Shown here: one piece after another, positions 18,449 to 27,262 of the stretch
How positions within the stretch are numbered: position 1 is the first letter of the stretch
How the letters are laid out: the number at the start of each line of letters is the position of its first letter
Assembly (NCBI RefSeq): GCF_022647325.1
Contig: NZ_CP071407.1
Location: forward strand, 124,001-188,000
Reading direction: 5' to 3'
DNA: 64,000 bases
Source: Pantoea deleyi
Lineage (GTDB): Bacteria > Pseudomonadota > Gammaproteobacteria > Enterobacterales > Enterobacteriaceae
Made by a program: the position numbers and the translations under genes
Notes under the pieces: model-generated
Databases searched by the model: none
What the model saw: only the letters and a program-made list of their open reading frames with translations
Told to the model about the DNA's origin: nothing

Positions 18449-19474
18449 GTGAATCGTACTATGAAACGCTGGACGTTAAACCAGATCGGCCGTTCTGCCC
18501 TGACACTGATCGACACCGATATTCCGCAGCCCGGCCCCCACGAGGTGCTGGTGCGGGTGAAAGCCGTCGCGCTTAACTATCGTGATAACGCTATTATTGA
18601 GGGCGGGATGGGGCAAGGGATGGTCATGCCCCTGACGCCAGGTTCCGACATGGCCGGCGTGGTTGAGGCGGTCGGACCGGACACGACCCGCTTCCGCACC
18701 GGCGATCGCGTTATTTCCTCATTCAATGCGGACTGGATCGACGGCAGGCTTCAGAACAATGCCAGAGAACCCCATTACAACACCCTGGGTTACGGGATTC
18801 AGGGCGTGCTGGCCGAATATGTGGTCCTGCATGAAAACTGGCTGGTCAGCGCTCCGGTGACGCTGACCGATGCCGGGGCCAGTACCCTGGTCTGTGCCGG
18901 TCTGACGGCCTGGTTTGCGCTGGTTGAACGCGGCGGTCTGCGACCGGGTGAAACCGTGCTGGTGCAGGGCACCGGTGGTGTGTCGCTATTCGCGCTGCAG
19001 ATTGCAAAATCCCTCGGCGCAAAAGTCTTCGTGACTTCATCCAGTGATGAAAAAGGGGCTGCGGCGCTGGCGCTCGGGGCCGATCACGCGATAAACCGCC
19101 ATAAAGAGGAGTGGGTTGCGGCCATTCACCGCCTGACAGACGATCGCGGCATCGATCATGTTGTGGAAACCGTGGGCGGTCGTAACTTTGCGAACGCTGT
19201 TCGCGTGGTGGCCTCACAGGGCCGCATCTCTCTGATTGGGATGATGGATGCGCACGATACCGCCGCGCCCGGCGGATTACTGCTGCTCAAATCACCCACG
19301 GTTCAGGGTATCGGTGTGGGACATCGTCGAGCGCTGGAGGATCTGACCCGGGCCGTGGATCAGATCGGACTGAAACCGGTTATTGATTCCACCTTCCCCC
19401 TGGAGGCGTTGCCGGACGCGCTGGCGGCGCTTGAACGCGGCCCCTTCGGGAAAATCGTCATCGAGCTGGGTTAA
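18449..19474 (+). CDS. NAD(P)-dependent alcohol dehydrogenase-like oxidoreductase (MDR family)
   Basis: A 341-residue medium-chain dehydrogenase/reductase. The GTG at 18449 is favoured because GGAGA sits about eight bases before it; the ATG at 18461 is too far from that signal. The N-terminal GroES-like domain (HEVLVRVKAVALNYRDNAI) is followed by a Rossmann fold with VLVQGTGGVSLFALQIAK near 170-187. The four-cysteine structural zinc lobe of classical ADHs is absent, and the catalytic zinc cysteine position reads NYRD, so this is probably a zinc-independent, quinone-oxidoreductase-like member. Divergently paired with a LysR regulator. The substrate is unknown. Confidence 0.88.
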   Translation: MNRTMKRWTLNQIGRSALTLIDTDIPQPGPHEVLVRVKAVALNYRDNAIIEGGMGQGMVMPLTPGSDMAGVVEAVGPDTTRFRTGDRVISSFNADWIDGRLQNNAREPHYNTLGYGIQGVLAEYVVLHENWLVSAPVTLTDAGASTLVCAGLTAWFALVERGGLRPGETVLVQGTGGVSLFALQIAKSLGAKVFVTSSSDEKGAAALALGADHAINRHKEEWVAAIHRLTDDRGIDHVVETVGGRNFANAVRVVASQGRISLIGMMDAHDTAAPGGLLLLKSPTVQGIGVGHRRALEDLTRAVDQIGLKPVIDSTFPLEALPDALAALERGPFGKIVIELG

Positions 19475-19584
19475 CTCCGGGAGGGTCGCAGCCTAAGCAG
19501 ACGGGAAACGGTAAAACGCGGGAGTCGCAGGCGGGGTGCTGCGCCGGATGATAGCGCCCGGCAGAATCGTGGTGACGGCTGCCG

Positions 19585-19618
19585 AAAAAAGGAAAAGCGT
19601 CCCTGAGGACGCTTTTCC
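19585..19618 (-). terminator. Rho-independent terminator of the ZIP transporter gene
   Basis: A perfect 12-bp stem (GGAAAAGCGTCC/GGACGCTTTTCC) with a 4-base loop, followed on the minus strand by six T residues. It lies about 80 bases beyond the minus-strand ZIP gene, and its stem could also slow transcription from the oxidoreductase gene on the plus strand. Confidence 0.85.
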
Positions 19619-19695
19619 GTGCTGACCGGGTTACCAGCGGTGAAGCGGCAGCCGGTACGAACGCGGAGGATTGCCCGCAGCCGCATAGCCGCTCA

Positions 19696-20382
19696 TCACA
19701 GCCCCTCTTCGATCAGCATCAGTATCATAAAGCCTGCAAAAAACATCGCCGTGCCCAGCGGAGTGTCACGATCGCCTTTGTGCGCCTCGACCAGAAGCTC
19801 TTCGGTCACCAGGTAGAGCAGTGCCACCAGGCCAAATGAGAGGAAGTAGGTCAGCCAGAATTCACCCAGGTCGGCGACTGGCGCGCCCGCGATCGCACCA
19901 GCAGGCAGAAGCAGGGCGATAGCGGCAACCGCCAGTAATACTTTAATTGCGCTGCCCAGCATGGCGCGCAAATCCTCCACTACCGACAATCCGAGGAAAA
20001 GGATCTCAAGCGTCAGCGCCAGTGTCAGCATGAGGCCGGTTTTCGCCCCGGCCGCGAAGCTGATCCCCAAAACAAGCCCATCGATAAAAATATCCAGTCC
20101 GATCGCGATCAGCATCCCTTTACTGCTGGCGGCTTTTTCGCCAAAGTGCTGGATGAGCATCATCAGCACCACACCGGTGACACCCCCCGCGATGACGGCC
20201 ATCATTGAATGTTGTTTGAGGCCGGGCAGCACCTCTGTCGCAGCCGCGCAGAATATGACACCTGCGGTGAAATGGTGGATCAGGCTCATCACCTTTTCAC
20301 CCGGCTGGCGGAACAGCGCGATACCCGCACCCGCTATCGCAGCGGTGACCGGAAAGAGGGTATAGAGCAGGGTCAGAGTCAT
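19696..20382 (-). CDS. ZIP-family metal transporter
   Basis: A 228-residue inner-membrane protein with about seven to eight hydrophobic segments. It shows ZIP-type signatures: HHFTAGVIFCAAATEVLPG near residues 35-53 (His and Glu in a membrane helix), GLDIFIDGLVLGISFAAGAKTG near 95-116 and LVTEELLVEAHKG near 190-202. These polar residues line the metal path in ZIP transporters, which move zinc, iron or manganese into or across the membrane. The ATG at 20382 follows AAGGA with proper spacing; the frame can extend six codons upstream without a better signal. Monocistronic with its own terminator. Metal specificity cannot be read. Confidence 0.85.
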   Translation of the reverse strand: MTLTLLYTLFPVTAAIAGAGIALFRQPGEKVMSLIHHFTAGVIFCAAATEVLPGLKQHSMMAVIAGGVTGVVLMMLIQHFGEKAASSKGMLIAIGLDIFIDGLVLGISFAAGAKTGLMLTLALTLEILFLGLSVVEDLRAMLGSAIKVLLAVAAIALLLPAGAIAGAPVADLGEFWLTYFLSFGLVALLYLVTEELLVEAHKGDRDTPLGTAMFFAGFMILMLIEEGL

Positions 20383-20523
20383 CAGGGGAGTCCTTTTCAA
20401 AAAACGTCACACATCACCGATCTTAGACGGTGAAAACCAAAGAGAGAGACGAATCCTTCCGCTACCTGAAAGCGAAGGGCGTTCAGAGGGCGGCATGTTG
20501 CGGAATCATCCGCGCATTAGCAA

Positions 20524-20548
20524 TAAAAAAAGGCCGCACAGTGCGACC
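20524..20548 (-). terminator. Rho-independent terminator of the small membrane peptide gene
   Basis: On the minus strand GGTCGC/GCGGCC (one G-U pair) with a short loop is followed by seven T residues. It starts 25 bases after the stop of the 46-residue peptide gene and supports that gene being transcribed on its own. Confidence 0.75.
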
Positions 20549-20572
20549 TCTTCTTGCAGATTACATTAAGCT

Positions 20573-20713
20573 TTACTTACCCTCAGCCCATTTGGTTATC
20601 TGATTATCAATCCTGCCATCCAGATAGTCGGTGAAATGAACGGAGCCCGCTTTAATTAACAATGCCAGGCAGGCGGCAAAAACCAGGACCAGTAAGACTC
20701 TGCTAATACTCAT
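20573..20713 (-). CDS. 46-residue single-span membrane peptide
   Basis: Read directly from the minus strand: ATG at 20713 is preceded by AAGGAAAGGTT, a good ribosome binding site, and a clear terminator follows the stop. The product starts MSISRVLLVLVFAACLALLI, an unbroken hydrophobic stretch from about residue 5 to 21. A polar tail follows (HFTDYLDGRIDNQITKWAEGK), probably exposed on one face of the inner membrane. Small proteins of this shape often modulate a larger membrane complex or respond to stress. I do not recognise a specific family. It lies between the ZIP transporter and methyltransferase genes and belongs to neither transcript. Confidence 0.72.
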   Translation of the reverse strand: MSISRVLLVLVFAACLALLIKAGSVHFTDYLDGRIDNQITKWAEGK

Positions 20714-21028
20714 AACCTTTCCTTGTAAGAATAATGCCTCCTCTTTTATACCTGCCGGACTCTGATTGTGATAGTTATCATTTTATTTAATCTCTCCGGA
20801 ACAGCAGATTCTTACTGTGGCAACGGCTTTTCAAAACGGACTGCGGTAAAAGAATGCAAAAAGTAAAACGTATGCTGCATCCTGCCGCAGAGATTAAAGG
20901 TTTAATATCAACCGTGAGGGATGGCTGTACTGCTTCACTGACAGACAAATACTTCCTGTTTAGCGGATGCCGGACTGCATAAAGGACGCTGAGGGATGGG
21001 CTGGGTATGAACTTAAGGTATCGCTGAG

Positions 21029-21700
21029 ATGAATCCTTATGAAAAACATTACAGGCAACTCCGGGCAGAGGGTGCAGCGGCCTGGGCTGGCGAAGGGTTT
21101 CCCAGAGCCAAAGCACAGCAGGAGAAAGTATTTGGGTGGCTTCACACACAGCGGTATTTACCGGAGCCGGGCTCAGCGGTGCTTGAACTGGGATGTGGGA
21201 ATGGAGCCATGGCGGCCCAGTCTCTTGCTGAATCAGGATATGCTGTGTGGGGAGTAGACTGGTCAGAAACGGCTATCCGATGGGCAGAAGAACGTTTTGA
21301 TCAGGCCGGACTGACCGGGAAATTTATTGTGGGTGATGTCTGCAACATTCACTCCTGCGCAGACTGGATGTTTGAACTGATTATTGATGGCAGCTGTTTA
21401 CATTGCCTGATAGATGACGCGCGCAGACGTTTTTATGCGGAGGTAAAAAGATTGCTCAGACCCGGTGGACGATTTGTGATCGGTTCTATGTGTGGAACTC
21501 CCCGTTATTCTGAGGACAGGGGCACGTATGATCCCCGCCGGCATCATCTACTGAAAGAGGGTCGGCCCTGGCGAACGCTGATGCCACTCACGGATTTAAC
21601 GGATGAAATTCAGAGCGCGCAGTTCAGTGTGGAGGCGCTGACAGTGAATGAGAATGAATGGTGGGATCACGCCACAATAGTCTGTTCAGTGAAGCAGTAG
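21029..21700 (+). CDS. Class I SAM-dependent methyltransferase
   Basis: A 223-residue soluble methyltransferase with a Rossmann-type core. Motif I is AVLELGCGNGAMA near residues 50-62. An acidic residue ends the next strand (VWGVDWSETAIRWA near 73-86), and motif III lies around LIIDGSCLHCLIDD near 113-126. LLRPGGRFVIGSMCG near 139-153 is the usual post-motif strand. No target-recognition feature identifies the substrate; small-molecule methylation (UbiE/thiopurine-like) is the likely class. The gene stands alone with a weak ribosome binding site. Confidence 0.88.
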   Translation: MNPYEKHYRQLRAEGAAAWAGEGFPRAKAQQEKVFGWLHTQRYLPEPGSAVLELGCGNGAMAAQSLAESGYAVWGVDWSETAIRWAEERFDQAGLTGKFIVGDVCNIHSCADWMFELIIDGSCLHCLIDDARRRFYAEVKRLLRPGGRFVIGSMCGTPRYSEDRGTYDPRRHHLLKEGRPWRTLMPLTDLTDEIQSAQFSVEALTVNENEWWDHATIVCSVKQ

Positions 21701-21852
21701 CCTGATGCGGCCTGTGCCGATTTGTTGTATCAATCCGTTGAGCTCTCCGCTAATAACAGACATTCCCGCCGCAGCATGAGTGCAGCGGGCCATTAAAAAA
21801 ACGCAGGCTATCAGCGCTGCAATCAGTCTCGCCAGACTAACCAAAGAGGCCA

Positions 21853-21873
21853 GCAGCCCGGAGGGAGGGCTGC
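21853..21873 (-). terminator. Terminator-like hairpin of the minus-strand chemoreceptor gene
   Basis: GCAGCCC/GGGCTGC with a 7-base loop lies about 30 bases beyond the chemoreceptor stop. On the minus strand it is followed by TGGCCTCTTTGG, which is only moderately T-rich. Confidence 0.5.
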
Positions 21874-21903
21874 CAGCCGCTTACTGTTTCTCTGGATTGT
21901 CTG

Positions 21904-23448
21904 TCAGACGCTGAAGGTCTCAACCATTCCGCGCAGGGCATGCGCCTGCTGAGAAAGCGACTGCGACGCGGAAGAGGACTCCTCCACAAGCACTGCGTTA
22001 TTCTGCGTCACGCCATCCATCTGGCTGACGGCGATACTGACCTGCGAAATCCCCTGCATCTGCTCCGAAGAGGCCAGCGAGATGTTGTCCATCGCTTCCG
22101 CGAGTTCCCCGACCATGCTGACAACCGCCTCAATGCTCTGGCCGGTGGAAGAGGCCACGCTGACGCCGCTTTCAATCTGCTCCACCGCATGTTCGATTAG
22201 CGCTTTGATGTCTTTCGCCGCCGTCGCACTTCGCTGCGCCAGCGTGCGGACCTCACCGGCGACCACGGCGAACCCACGACCGTCTTCGCCCGCCCGCGCC
22301 GCCTCTACCGCTGCGTTCAGCGCCAGGATGTTGGTCTGGAAAGCGATGCTTTCGATCACAGACGTGATGTCACGGACCTTAGTGGCGCTCACGGAAATCT
22401 CCTGCATGGTCGCAGACATCAACTGAACGTCCGAGCCGCCCTTAAGCGCGAGCTGCGCCGTTCCGCGGGCGGACTGAGCGGTCTGCTCGGCTCCGGCGGT
22501 GTTGCTCTTCACGGTGGCGGTTAACTGTTCCATGCTGGCGGCCGTCTCCTGCAGCGCGGCGGCCTGCTGTTCTGTCCGCGACGACAGTTCGCTGTTGCCC
22601 TGAGCGATCTCATCGGCAGCCAGCGCGACGGAGGCAGAGGTATCCTTAATCTGTGACACCAGCCCACGAAGGTTTGTCTGCATGCCATCAAGAGAGGCCA
22701 GCATACTGGTTGTATCCCCGGAGCGGAGCACCACCTGGCTCGTCAGGTCACCTGATGCAATAGCCGAGGCCAGCGCCTGAGCCTGCGCGGGTTCTCCGCC
22801 CAACTGGCGCATCAGCACTCTGATAATGACAACGCAGGCCCCGATGCTGACAATAATGGATGCCGCAGCCAGTAAAATCAGGATCAGGGATGACTGTGAG
22901 GCTAAAGCGCTGTTCTTCGCCACCTCCGCACTGCTGGTTTTCTGCTGGATTCCGGTGACGACCAGCAGGTTGTTCAGCATGGTGTCCTGCACAGGCTGAA
23001 CTTCTCTGGTCAGCGCCTCTAAAAACTCTTTATCACGATTGGCCAGCCCGAGCTGGCTGGCTTTCGAGAAAGTGGTAAAGAAAGCCGTCTCTGTCTCCGT
23101 CAGCCTTTTGAATGCCTCACGTCCGGCCGGAAGGGAGTCCTTGTCCAGCAGGTCGCCTAAAGCCTCCCGGTTTGCCGTAAACTGCGCCTGTGTTGCCTGC
23201 ATGCGCTCTGCCAGCGGTTTCATTGCGTCCGGATCGGTCAGCAGCCCAATCGTCCTCACGTCGATCGCCATCTGTCTTATTTCACCCAGCATCTCTTCTG
23301 CGATCTGATACTTTTTCATTTTGATGTTGACGATCACGTCCATCCCTGCGCGGGCACGGTTAAGCGCATGCAGTGCGGTTCCCGTGCAGATAATAAACAG
23401 GAGAATAAGCAGGCCAAAGCCTGCGGTCAGGCGGGTTGATATTTTCAT
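21904..23448 (-). CDS. Methyl-accepting chemotaxis protein
   Basis: A 514-residue chemoreceptor. Membrane segment 1 lies at about 10-30, the periplasmic four-helix-bundle sensor at about 31-185, membrane segment 2 at about 186-210, then a HAMP domain and a signalling domain with tip [18 protein letters not shown] near 367-385. The tract [27 protein letters not shown] region marks the first methylation helix. The C-terminus ends [10 protein letters not shown], without a CheR/CheB tether. It is clearly paralogous to the receptor at 46917, with near-identical signalling domains but different sensors. Single gene, no chemotaxis genes adjacent. Ligand unknown. Confidence 0.93.
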   Translation of the reverse strand: MKISTRLTAGFGLLILLFIICTGTALHALNRARAGMDVIVNIKMKKYQIAEEMLGEIRQMAIDVRTIGLLTDPDAMKPLAERMQATQAQFTANREALGDLLDKDSLPAGREAFKRLTETETAFFTTFSKASQLGLANRDKEFLEALTREVQPVQDTMLNNLLVVTGIQQKTSSAEVAKNSALASQSSLILILLAAASIIVSIGACVVIIRVLMRQLGGEPAQAQALASAIASGDLTSQVVLRSGDTTSMLASLDGMQTNLRGLVSQIKDTSASVALAADEIAQGNSELSSRTEQQAAALQETAASMEQLTATVKSNTAGAEQTAQSARGTAQLALKGGSDVQLMSATMQEISVSATKVRDITSVIESIAFQTNILALNAAVEAARAGEDGRGFAVVAGEVRTLAQRSATAAKDIKALIEHAVEQIESGVSVASSTGQSIEAVVSMVGELAEAMDNISLASSEQMQGISQVSIAVSQMDGVTQNNAVLVEESSSASQSLSQQAHALRGMVETFSV

Positions 23449-24291
23449 ATTTTTCTCGTTATGAAGAAATGCTGCCGTATATGTTGGTGTTGTCTTAACT
23501 GATGTTCAGCCGGGTCTGCTTCAGATCTGTCAGCCGTATCCTGCTGCCGGAGGGCAACCTCTGACTGACGGCGTCCTGCCAGAAGGATTACCTCATCAAA
23601 GCCGCTGGCCTCCGCTATGTCGCAGACGTCATCGTTTCACCGGACATGACATCCGTATCAGGCTCTATCGGCGGCAAAAGTGGGAAACTCCAGAGTTCGC
23701 AAAAAATAAATTGCGCACAATTTAATTGGTATCGATTTATTACAGTTGATGCATTCAGCGTGCATGTTCTGAACGCAGAACTCAGGCCGAAAACTCTCTT
23801 TTCCGGGGGCTGTGACGCCGGTGAAACAGTAGGATTCTGTGACTCGCGGCCGGTCATCTGCCCCGGCAGGAAATCCGCTGTCAGGCCGCTGTAAAAATAA
23901 CCAACCATCTCATGTGAAGGGTCGCTTTGCGCTTGCTGGCAACGACAAGGCTATGCCTGTTAGCCGTAACCCGGCGCGGCAGGAGGGCGGAATAATTACC
24001 GGTCCTGCTGAAGCAGGTTGGGGGATGGAAAAGCTGATGAGATGACGGAATGAGGATTATTCAGATGAAAATCATTCAGGTCTTAAGTGAACGGTGAGAT
24101 AAGCCATCCTGCCTCTGACTCTGTAGGAACCACACAGATGAATAGCCAGGCAGAATGAGGTCTGTCAGAAGTCAGAGGCGGTCATGAAATCATCACGATT
24201 CGGGTGACAAGGATGCATGCTGAACATCGTAACCTGAAGCATGATATCTTCTGATTCTGACCTGAGGTCTTTAATACTGAAGAGTACTGGC
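23449..24291. other. Gene-free stretch with a palindromic regulatory-like site
   Basis: About 840 bases with no convincing gene. The open frames in it have no start signal or recognisable family. Around 23708-23729 is an AT-rich element containing GCGCACAATTTAATTG. It resembles operators of MarR-family regulators such as OhrR, but no ohr or ohrR gene is nearby. The site may be coincidental or left over from a lost gene. Confidence 0.35.
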
Positions 24292-24747
24292 ATGATGACA
24301 GTAGAGAAATCAGATCCCCGTTCAGCGGACTCTCGCCATTTAATTGAAAAGCTGTCGGCAGAGCTCGCTTCTATCACCGGCGATAGTGGCAAAAGCAATT
24401 TCACCATTGACGCAATGAATGTGGAGAGATCGTTGTGGGTGCTGGCGAGGGACAGCAAAGGGAACGCGATAGGATGTGGCGCTATTCGGCCTTTAACGGA
24501 GAATATCGCTGAACTGAAAAGAATGTTTTCGGATCGTAGCCATTCCGGTACTGGCACTGCCTTACTGACTTTTTTGGAAACGGCCGCAAAAAATATGGGA
24601 TATAACGAACTCTGGCTTGAAACCCGACATGCTAATTTGAGGGCTGTAAAGTTTTATCAGAGAAACGGATACGTACGTATAAATAATTACGGACCCTACG
24701 TAGATCGCGAAGAGGCAGTATGTTTTGCGAAATCACTGTCAGCCTGA
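24292..24747 (+). CDS. GNAT-family N-acetyltransferase
   Basis: A 151-residue acetyltransferase. The core shows GNAIGCGAIRPL near 60-71, the acetyl-CoA-binding strand-loop ELKRMFSDRSHSGTGTALL near 77-95 (the usual R/QxxGxG/A is here RSHSGTG), and WLETRHANLRAVKFYQRNGY near 108-127. It has the general shape of small-molecule or antibiotic acetyltransferases. The substrate is not predictable. The start at 24292 (MMTVEKSD) has GAAGAG upstream; a longer frame from 24241 lacks a signal. The gene has no obvious partners, and an imperfect hairpin lies about 100 bases downstream. Confidence 0.82.
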   Translation: MMTVEKSDPRSADSRHLIEKLSAELASITGDSGKSNFTIDAMNVERSLWVLARDSKGNAIGCGAIRPLTENIAELKRMFSDRSHSGTGTALLTFLETAAKNMGYNELWLETRHANLRAVKFYQRNGYVRINNYGPYVDREEAVCFAKSLSA

Positions 24748-24849
24748 CAGATTGTTATTTCCCTGAGGGTACACAAATGATGCGTCTGGAGCTGCACTGA
24801 CTGAACGCCGCTGCTCCCATAACCCCCCCCCCGCTGACCTGAAAAAGTA

Positions 24850-24879
24850 ACGCGGATGCCATCAACCTGACATCCGCGT
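24850..24879. terminator. Terminator-like hairpin downstream of the acetyltransferase gene
   Basis: ACGCGGATG and CATCCGCGT form a 9-bp stem with a 12-base loop. On the minus strand it is followed by TACTTTTTC, so it may also act for minus-strand transcripts arriving from the sgb operon. A 10-C tract lies at 24823-24832. Confidence 0.45.
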
Positions 24880-25053
24880 TTGAGAGGAACGGGAATAGTC
24901 CTGCGGCAACCCTTCATTAACTCATCCCGCGTTCTCAGACAGCGATTGTGAATCAGGGTAATCCCGACGCCATTATTATCCGCTGTGCATCCACTCGTTC
25001 CCGCTCAATGAAAAGCCCGCGCACTGCGTTTCGTGTCTAAGACCGACCCCCAC

Positions 25054-25752
25054 TTACTGCCCGTACCAGGCATCCGGCCCATGCTTTCTGAGAAAATGCT
25101 TGTCCAGCAAGGGCTGCTGCATAAGGGGGATCGCCGGAGAGAGATGTCGGGAGAAAATACCCATATAGGCAATCTCTTCCAGAACGACCGCATTGTGTAC
25201 AGCGGTTTCGGCGTCTTTTCCCCAGGCGAAGGGGCCATGTGAATTGACCAGCACCGCAGGTATCGCCGCAGGAGATAACCCGCGCTGCGCAAACGTCTCG
25301 ATAATCACTTCGCCGGTATTGTGCTCATACTCATACGTGATTTCGGCTTCTGTCATCTGTCGGGTACAGGGGATCGTGCCGTAAAAGTAGTCGGCATGGG
25401 TAGTCCCCCAGGCGGGGAGGTCCTGACCCGCCTGGGCCCAGATGGTCGCGTGCCGTGAATGGGTATGCACGATACCGCCGATATCCTCAAAAGCGCGATA
25501 GAGAGCCAGATGAGTCCTGGTGTCCGACGAAGGTTTTTTACGGCCTTCAACCACGCGTCCGCTTTCCAGTTCCACCACCACGATGTCATCCACGGTCATA
25601 TTTTCATACTCCACACCGGACGGTTTGATGGCGACCAGCCCCTGCGTGCGATCTATCGCGCTGACGTTGCCCCAGGTAAAGGTCACCAGCTTATGGTGTG
25701 GCAGCGCCAGATTCGCGGCCAGCACCTGTTCTTTCATTGCGGCGATGCTCAT
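25054..25752 (-). CDS. sgbE: L-ribulose-5-phosphate 4-epimerase
   Basis: A 232-residue class II aldolase/epimerase that converts L-ribulose-5-phosphate to D-xylulose-5-phosphate, the exit step to the pentose phosphate pathway. Visible motifs are TWGNVSAID near 26-34, IKPSGVEYE near 42-50, [14 protein letters not shown] near 74-87 and [14 protein letters not shown] near 93-106 with the zinc histidines; the third ligand region is around [11 protein letters not shown]. Length matches AraD/UlaF/SgbE. A strong GGAAGGAGG precedes the ATG, which overlaps the sgbU stop by four bases. SgbE rather than AraD or UlaF is inferred from the operon. Confidence 0.92.
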   Translation of the reverse strand: MSIAAMKEQVLAANLALPHHKLVTFTWGNVSAIDRTQGLVAIKPSGVEYENMTVDDIVVVELESGRVVEGRKKPSSDTRTHLALYRAFEDIGGIVHTHSRHATIWAQAGQDLPAWGTTHADYFYGTIPCTRQMTEAEITYEYEHNTGEVIIETFAQRGLSPAAIPAVLVNSHGPFAWGKDAETAVHNAVVLEEIAYMGIFSRHLSPAIPLMQQPLLDKHFLRKHGPDAWYGQ

Positions 25753-26609
25753 AGTAAACCTCCTTCCTGCATTCTTTGTTCAATCCAGCGCCGGGCATGA
25801 ACGATTTCGGCCACCGGCTCCTCTGCTTTTTCTGTCCACATCTCGATCAGGAACGATCCGCGATAGTTGAGTGCTTTTAGCGTGCGGAAGACCCCGACAA
25901 AATCGACGCAGCCCTGTCCAAAGGGCACGTCACGAAACTGCCCCGGCGAGCTTTCGGTTACGGGTTGCGTGTCTTTCAGATGAATGGCGGCGATGCGGTC
26001 GATGCCCAGGGTCAGCTCCGCGGCAACATCGTTACCCCATGCGCTGAGATTGCCGACGTCGGGATAGACCGAAAACCACGGTGAACCCTGCTGCTGCTCC
26101 CAGACTTTCCACTTGCTGATCGCATTCATGAATTCGGTGTCCATGATCTCAACCGCCAGCATCACCTGCGCGGCAGCAGCACGCTGCACCGCGCGGGATA
26201 GCCCATCGGCGAAGCGTGCCACGGTGCCCTCATCGTGAGGTTCGTAATAGACGTCGTAACCGGCCAGCTGAATCGTGCGGATACCCACATCCTTAGCCAG
26301 CTGAATCGCCTGATCGATCAGATCGTCCGCACGCTGGCGGGTAACCGGATCGTGACTGCCAAAAGGAAAGCGGCGATGTCCCGACAGGCACATCGAGGGA
26401 ATGGTAACGCCGGTTTCAATCATGGCGTTTACCAGCGACAGCCGCTGCTCTTTTCTCCAGTTCAGGCGTGCCAGCCTGGCGTCGGTTTCATCCACCGACA
26501 TCTCGACAAAATCAAACCCACAGGCTTTGGCCAGCGCGAGCCGTTCAGGCCAGGTGAGGTTGGCGGGCAGGGCTTTTTCGTAAATACCTAACGGATGATG
26601 GCGTTTCAT
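25749..26609 (-). CDS. sgbU: L-xylulose-5-phosphate 3-epimerase
   Basis: A 286-residue TIM-barrel epimerase of the UlaE/SgbU family, converting L-xylulose-5-phosphate to L-ribulose-5-phosphate. Characteristic segments are [21 protein letters not shown] at the N-terminus (metal/substrate site), [16 protein letters not shown] near 33-48, [16 protein letters not shown] near 73-88, [16 protein letters not shown] near 150-165 with metal-binding Glu, and [14 protein letters not shown] near 180-193. Four-base overlaps (ATGA) with sgbH upstream and sgbE downstream show translational coupling in the same operon. Confidence 0.94.
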   Translation of the reverse strand: MKRHHPLGIYEKALPANLTWPERLALAKACGFDFVEMSVDETDARLARLNWRKEQRLSLVNAMIETGVTIPSMCLSGHRRFPFGSHDPVTRQRADDLIDQAIQLAKDVGIRTIQLAGYDVYYEPHDEGTVARFADGLSRAVQRAAAAQVMLAVEIMDTEFMNAISKWKVWEQQQGSPWFSVYPDVGNLSAWGNDVAAELTLGIDRIAAIHLKDTQPVTESSPGQFRDVPFGQGCVDFVGVFRTLKALNYRGSFLIEMWTEKAEEPVAEIVHARRWIEQRMQEGGLL

Positions 26610-27262
26610 AGGGTTCCCCAGATGCTGGCAATGGCCTGATGGAATGCTGCTGCGCGCGGGATGCCGCTGGCGGGATCGCTGAGGGCGCGCCCGGCGATAA
26701 ATGCCTTGACGTCAACCTCTTTAAACTGCGAAAGGTCCTCAGGGATGATCCCGCCGGTGATGGAGAGCGCGAAACCCAGATCTGACAACGCCTTCATGGT
26801 GTCCAGGTCATGCTGGGTCCACTGCTGCCCGCTGGCCTGCGCATCCCGGCCACGGTGATAAATGGCCTGTTTCAGCCCCAGCTGCCGCCATTTTCGGGCA
26901 TCGTCCAGTGTCCAGTTGCCAAAGAGTTCGATCTGAATATCGCCCTGGTGCTGCTGCGCGACTTCCAGCGCGCTGGCAAAGGTGGCCAGCGGAGCGGCGC
27001 AGATGACCGTCATCCAGCTTGCACCCGCCCTGAAGGCCATGTCTGCCAGCGTGCCGCCGGCATCCGCCACTTTATAGTCAGCCACCAGCGTTTTCTCAGG
27101 ATGCTGCTGGCGCAGACGGCGAACGGCGTCGACTCCACAGCTCAGGCACAGCAGGGTGCCTGCTTCGATGATGTCCACATGCGGGTGAAGCTGCTGTGCG
27201 GTACGCAGCGCCGCATCCAGATCGGTATGATCCAGCGCCAGCTGGAGTAGGGGCAGGCTCAT
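26606..27262 (-). CDS. sgbH: 3-keto-L-gulonate-6-phosphate decarboxylase
   Basis: A 218-residue member of the OMP-decarboxylase suprafamily. It removes CO2 from 3-keto-L-gulonate-6-phosphate to give L-xylulose-5-phosphate. The conserved catalytic set of UlaD/SgbH can be read: Asp11 in LDHTDLDAA, Glu in IIEAGTLL near 33 and the DxK pair in VADYKVADAG near 60-68. A C-terminal phosphate-binding region follows (SITGGIIPEDLSQFKEVDVKAFIAGRAL). It is usually a magnesium-dependent homodimer. It overlaps lyxK upstream by four bases. SgbH rather than UlaD is inferred from the yia-type neighbours and the absence of ula PTS genes. Confidence 0.94.
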   Translation of the reverse strand: MSLPLLQLALDHTDLDAALRTAQQLHPHVDIIEAGTLLCLSCGVDAVRRLRQQHPEKTLVADYKVADAGGTLADMAFRAGASWMTVICAAPLATFASALEVAQQHQGDIQIELFGNWTLDDARKWRQLGLKQAIYHRGRDAQASGQQWTQHDLDTMKALSDLGFALSITGGIIPEDLSQFKEVDVKAFIAGRALSDPASGIPRAAAFHQAIASIWGTL

